This document shows positions 14,544 through 14,736 of a stretch of DNA of 14,736 nt, in pieces. Both the position numbers and the translations under genes were made by a program. Numbering within the stretch: position 1 is the stretch's first letter; each line of letters opens with the position of its first letter. Below the pieces are notes generated by a model. That model saw only the letters and a program-made list of their open reading frames with translations, was not told the DNA's origin and ran no database searches. Source of the DNA: CAZEER01 sp964586315 (GTDB lineage: Bacteria; Fidelibacterota; Marinisomatia; Marinisomatales; UBA1611); assembly GCA_964586315.1 (NCBI GenBank), contig CAZPHE010000053.1, forward strand, positions 1 through 14,736, in the 5' to 3' direction.

Positions 14544-14666
14544 TTGACCGATGAAGAAAAAGATCGAAATTGGGGTGATGATTTCAATACTGAAATGAAA
14601 GAGCGAAGAGAGTGGTATGATAATTTTGACTTGGATAAGGAGTATGAAAAAAGAAAGAATTGGTGA
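14544..14666 (+). CDS. Possible small ORF between the two tRNA sequences, 40 aa
   Basis: A frame open from just after the stop at 14529-14531 encodes a charged, aromatic-rich peptide: TDEEKDRNWGDDFNTE, then MKERREWYDNFDLDKEYEKR, ending in NW. If it starts at the TTG at 14544 it has 40 residues. The composition is unlike random AT-rich translation (many Asp, Glu, Arg and Trp, few Lys-Ile runs), which is the main support. There is no ATG at the front; AATAGAGAA precedes the TTG. It may be a genuine small protein or the 3' remnant of a gene broken when the neighbouring tRNA was truncated. No family is recognised. Confidence 0.35.
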   Translation: MTDEEKDRNWGDDFNTEMKERREWYDNFDLDKEYEKRKNW

Positions 14667-14682
14667 ACATTTTGAGGTGTAG

Positions 14683-14736
14683 AGCCACCGAGCAGAATCG
14701 AACTGCTGACATCCAAATTACGAGTTTGGCACTCTA
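14683..14736 (-). tRNA. tRNA-Thr(CGT), 3' three-quarters, cut by the window edge
   Basis: Read on the minus strand from 14736, the sequence gives the end of a D-arm (TAGAGT), anticodon stem CCAAA/TTTGG around loop CTCGTAA (anticodon CGT, Thr), a variable region, T-arm AGCAG-TTCGATT-CTGCT, acceptor strand CGGTGGC (14690-14684) and discriminator T at 14683. The expected 5' acceptor strand, GCCACCG, lies beyond the window. The acceptor would start G1-C72, C2-G71 as in Thr tRNAs. CCA is not encoded. All visible stems pair perfectly, so it is probably functional. It is a different tRNA from the broken copy at 14423. Confidence 0.85.

Noticed and set aside
14507..14716. Minus-strand 69-codon frame
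   Set aside because: It runs through most of the tRNA-Thr sequence and is antisense to the better small ORF; the serine-rich translation looks like noise.
14423..14736. Intron-containing tRNA whose 3' half lies downstream
   Set aside because: No ACCCGGC acceptor strand or matching T-arm exists on the plus strand, and the downstream tRNA is on the other strand with a different acceptor stem.
1..14736. CRISPR array, transposase, integrase or known defence system
   Set aside because: No regularly spaced direct repeats and no protein with matching motifs were seen on either strand.

Overview
The window is an AT-rich stretch of bacterial DNA from a gene-dense genome. The best guess at the source is an uncultivated marine member of the FCB group, most like Candidatus Marinimicrobia (SAR406). 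The grounds are the AT-rich composition, giant secreted mosaic proteins, a C-terminal YPNPFN-type sorting/FlgD-like tail, two likely TTG starts, and no clear Shine-Dalgarno sites. This placement is inferred from gene style, not from a marker-gene phylogeny.

Left part (1-9783), envelope and secreted proteins. The window opens in the 3' end of a gene for a DUF1349-like concanavalin-fold domain. It converges on the wreck of a sodium:solute symporter gene (482-1305, minus) that has lost its N-terminus, its middle and its reading frame. Two very large genes follow in tandem on the plus strand, 61 bp apart, both with signal peptides and both apparently starting at TTG. The first (1189 aa) carries a lamin-tail domain split by an inserted beta-sandwich, a chitobiase C-terminal-like domain, a CotH-type kinase domain, an InlB-like repeat, a second lamin-tail domain and a T9SS-type/FlgD-like tail. 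The second (1585 aa) carries an unassigned, possibly hydrolase-like N-terminal region, FnIII-like and PKD modules, a CapA (PGA_cap) metallophosphoesterase-like domain, more beta-sandwich modules and a C-terminal dockerin. Both look like extracellular or cell-surface proteins; their substrates cannot be read from sequence.

Middle and right part (9784-14262), housekeeping and small membrane proteins. In order: a HAD phosphatase (minus) whose stop abuts the previous stop with no gap; a divergent CoA-pyrophosphatase-type Nudix hydrolase coupled by an ATGA overlap to a two-helix membrane protein; a PIN-PhoH ATPase followed 2 nt later by a three-helix membrane protein; a convergent small membrane protein sharing a TTAA stop overlap; and a YidD domain fused to a signal peptide and a C-terminal membrane domain.

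Right edge (14263-14736). This is mostly non-coding. It holds a 40-nt 5' half of a tRNA-Thr(CGT)-like gene that stops at the anticodon loop, a possible 40-codon ORF, and on the minus strand most of a second tRNA-Thr(CGT) running off the window. The half tRNA suggests past integration, deletion or rearrangement at the anticodon loop.

No CRISPR array, transposase, integrase, recognisable defence system or complete mobile element was seen.
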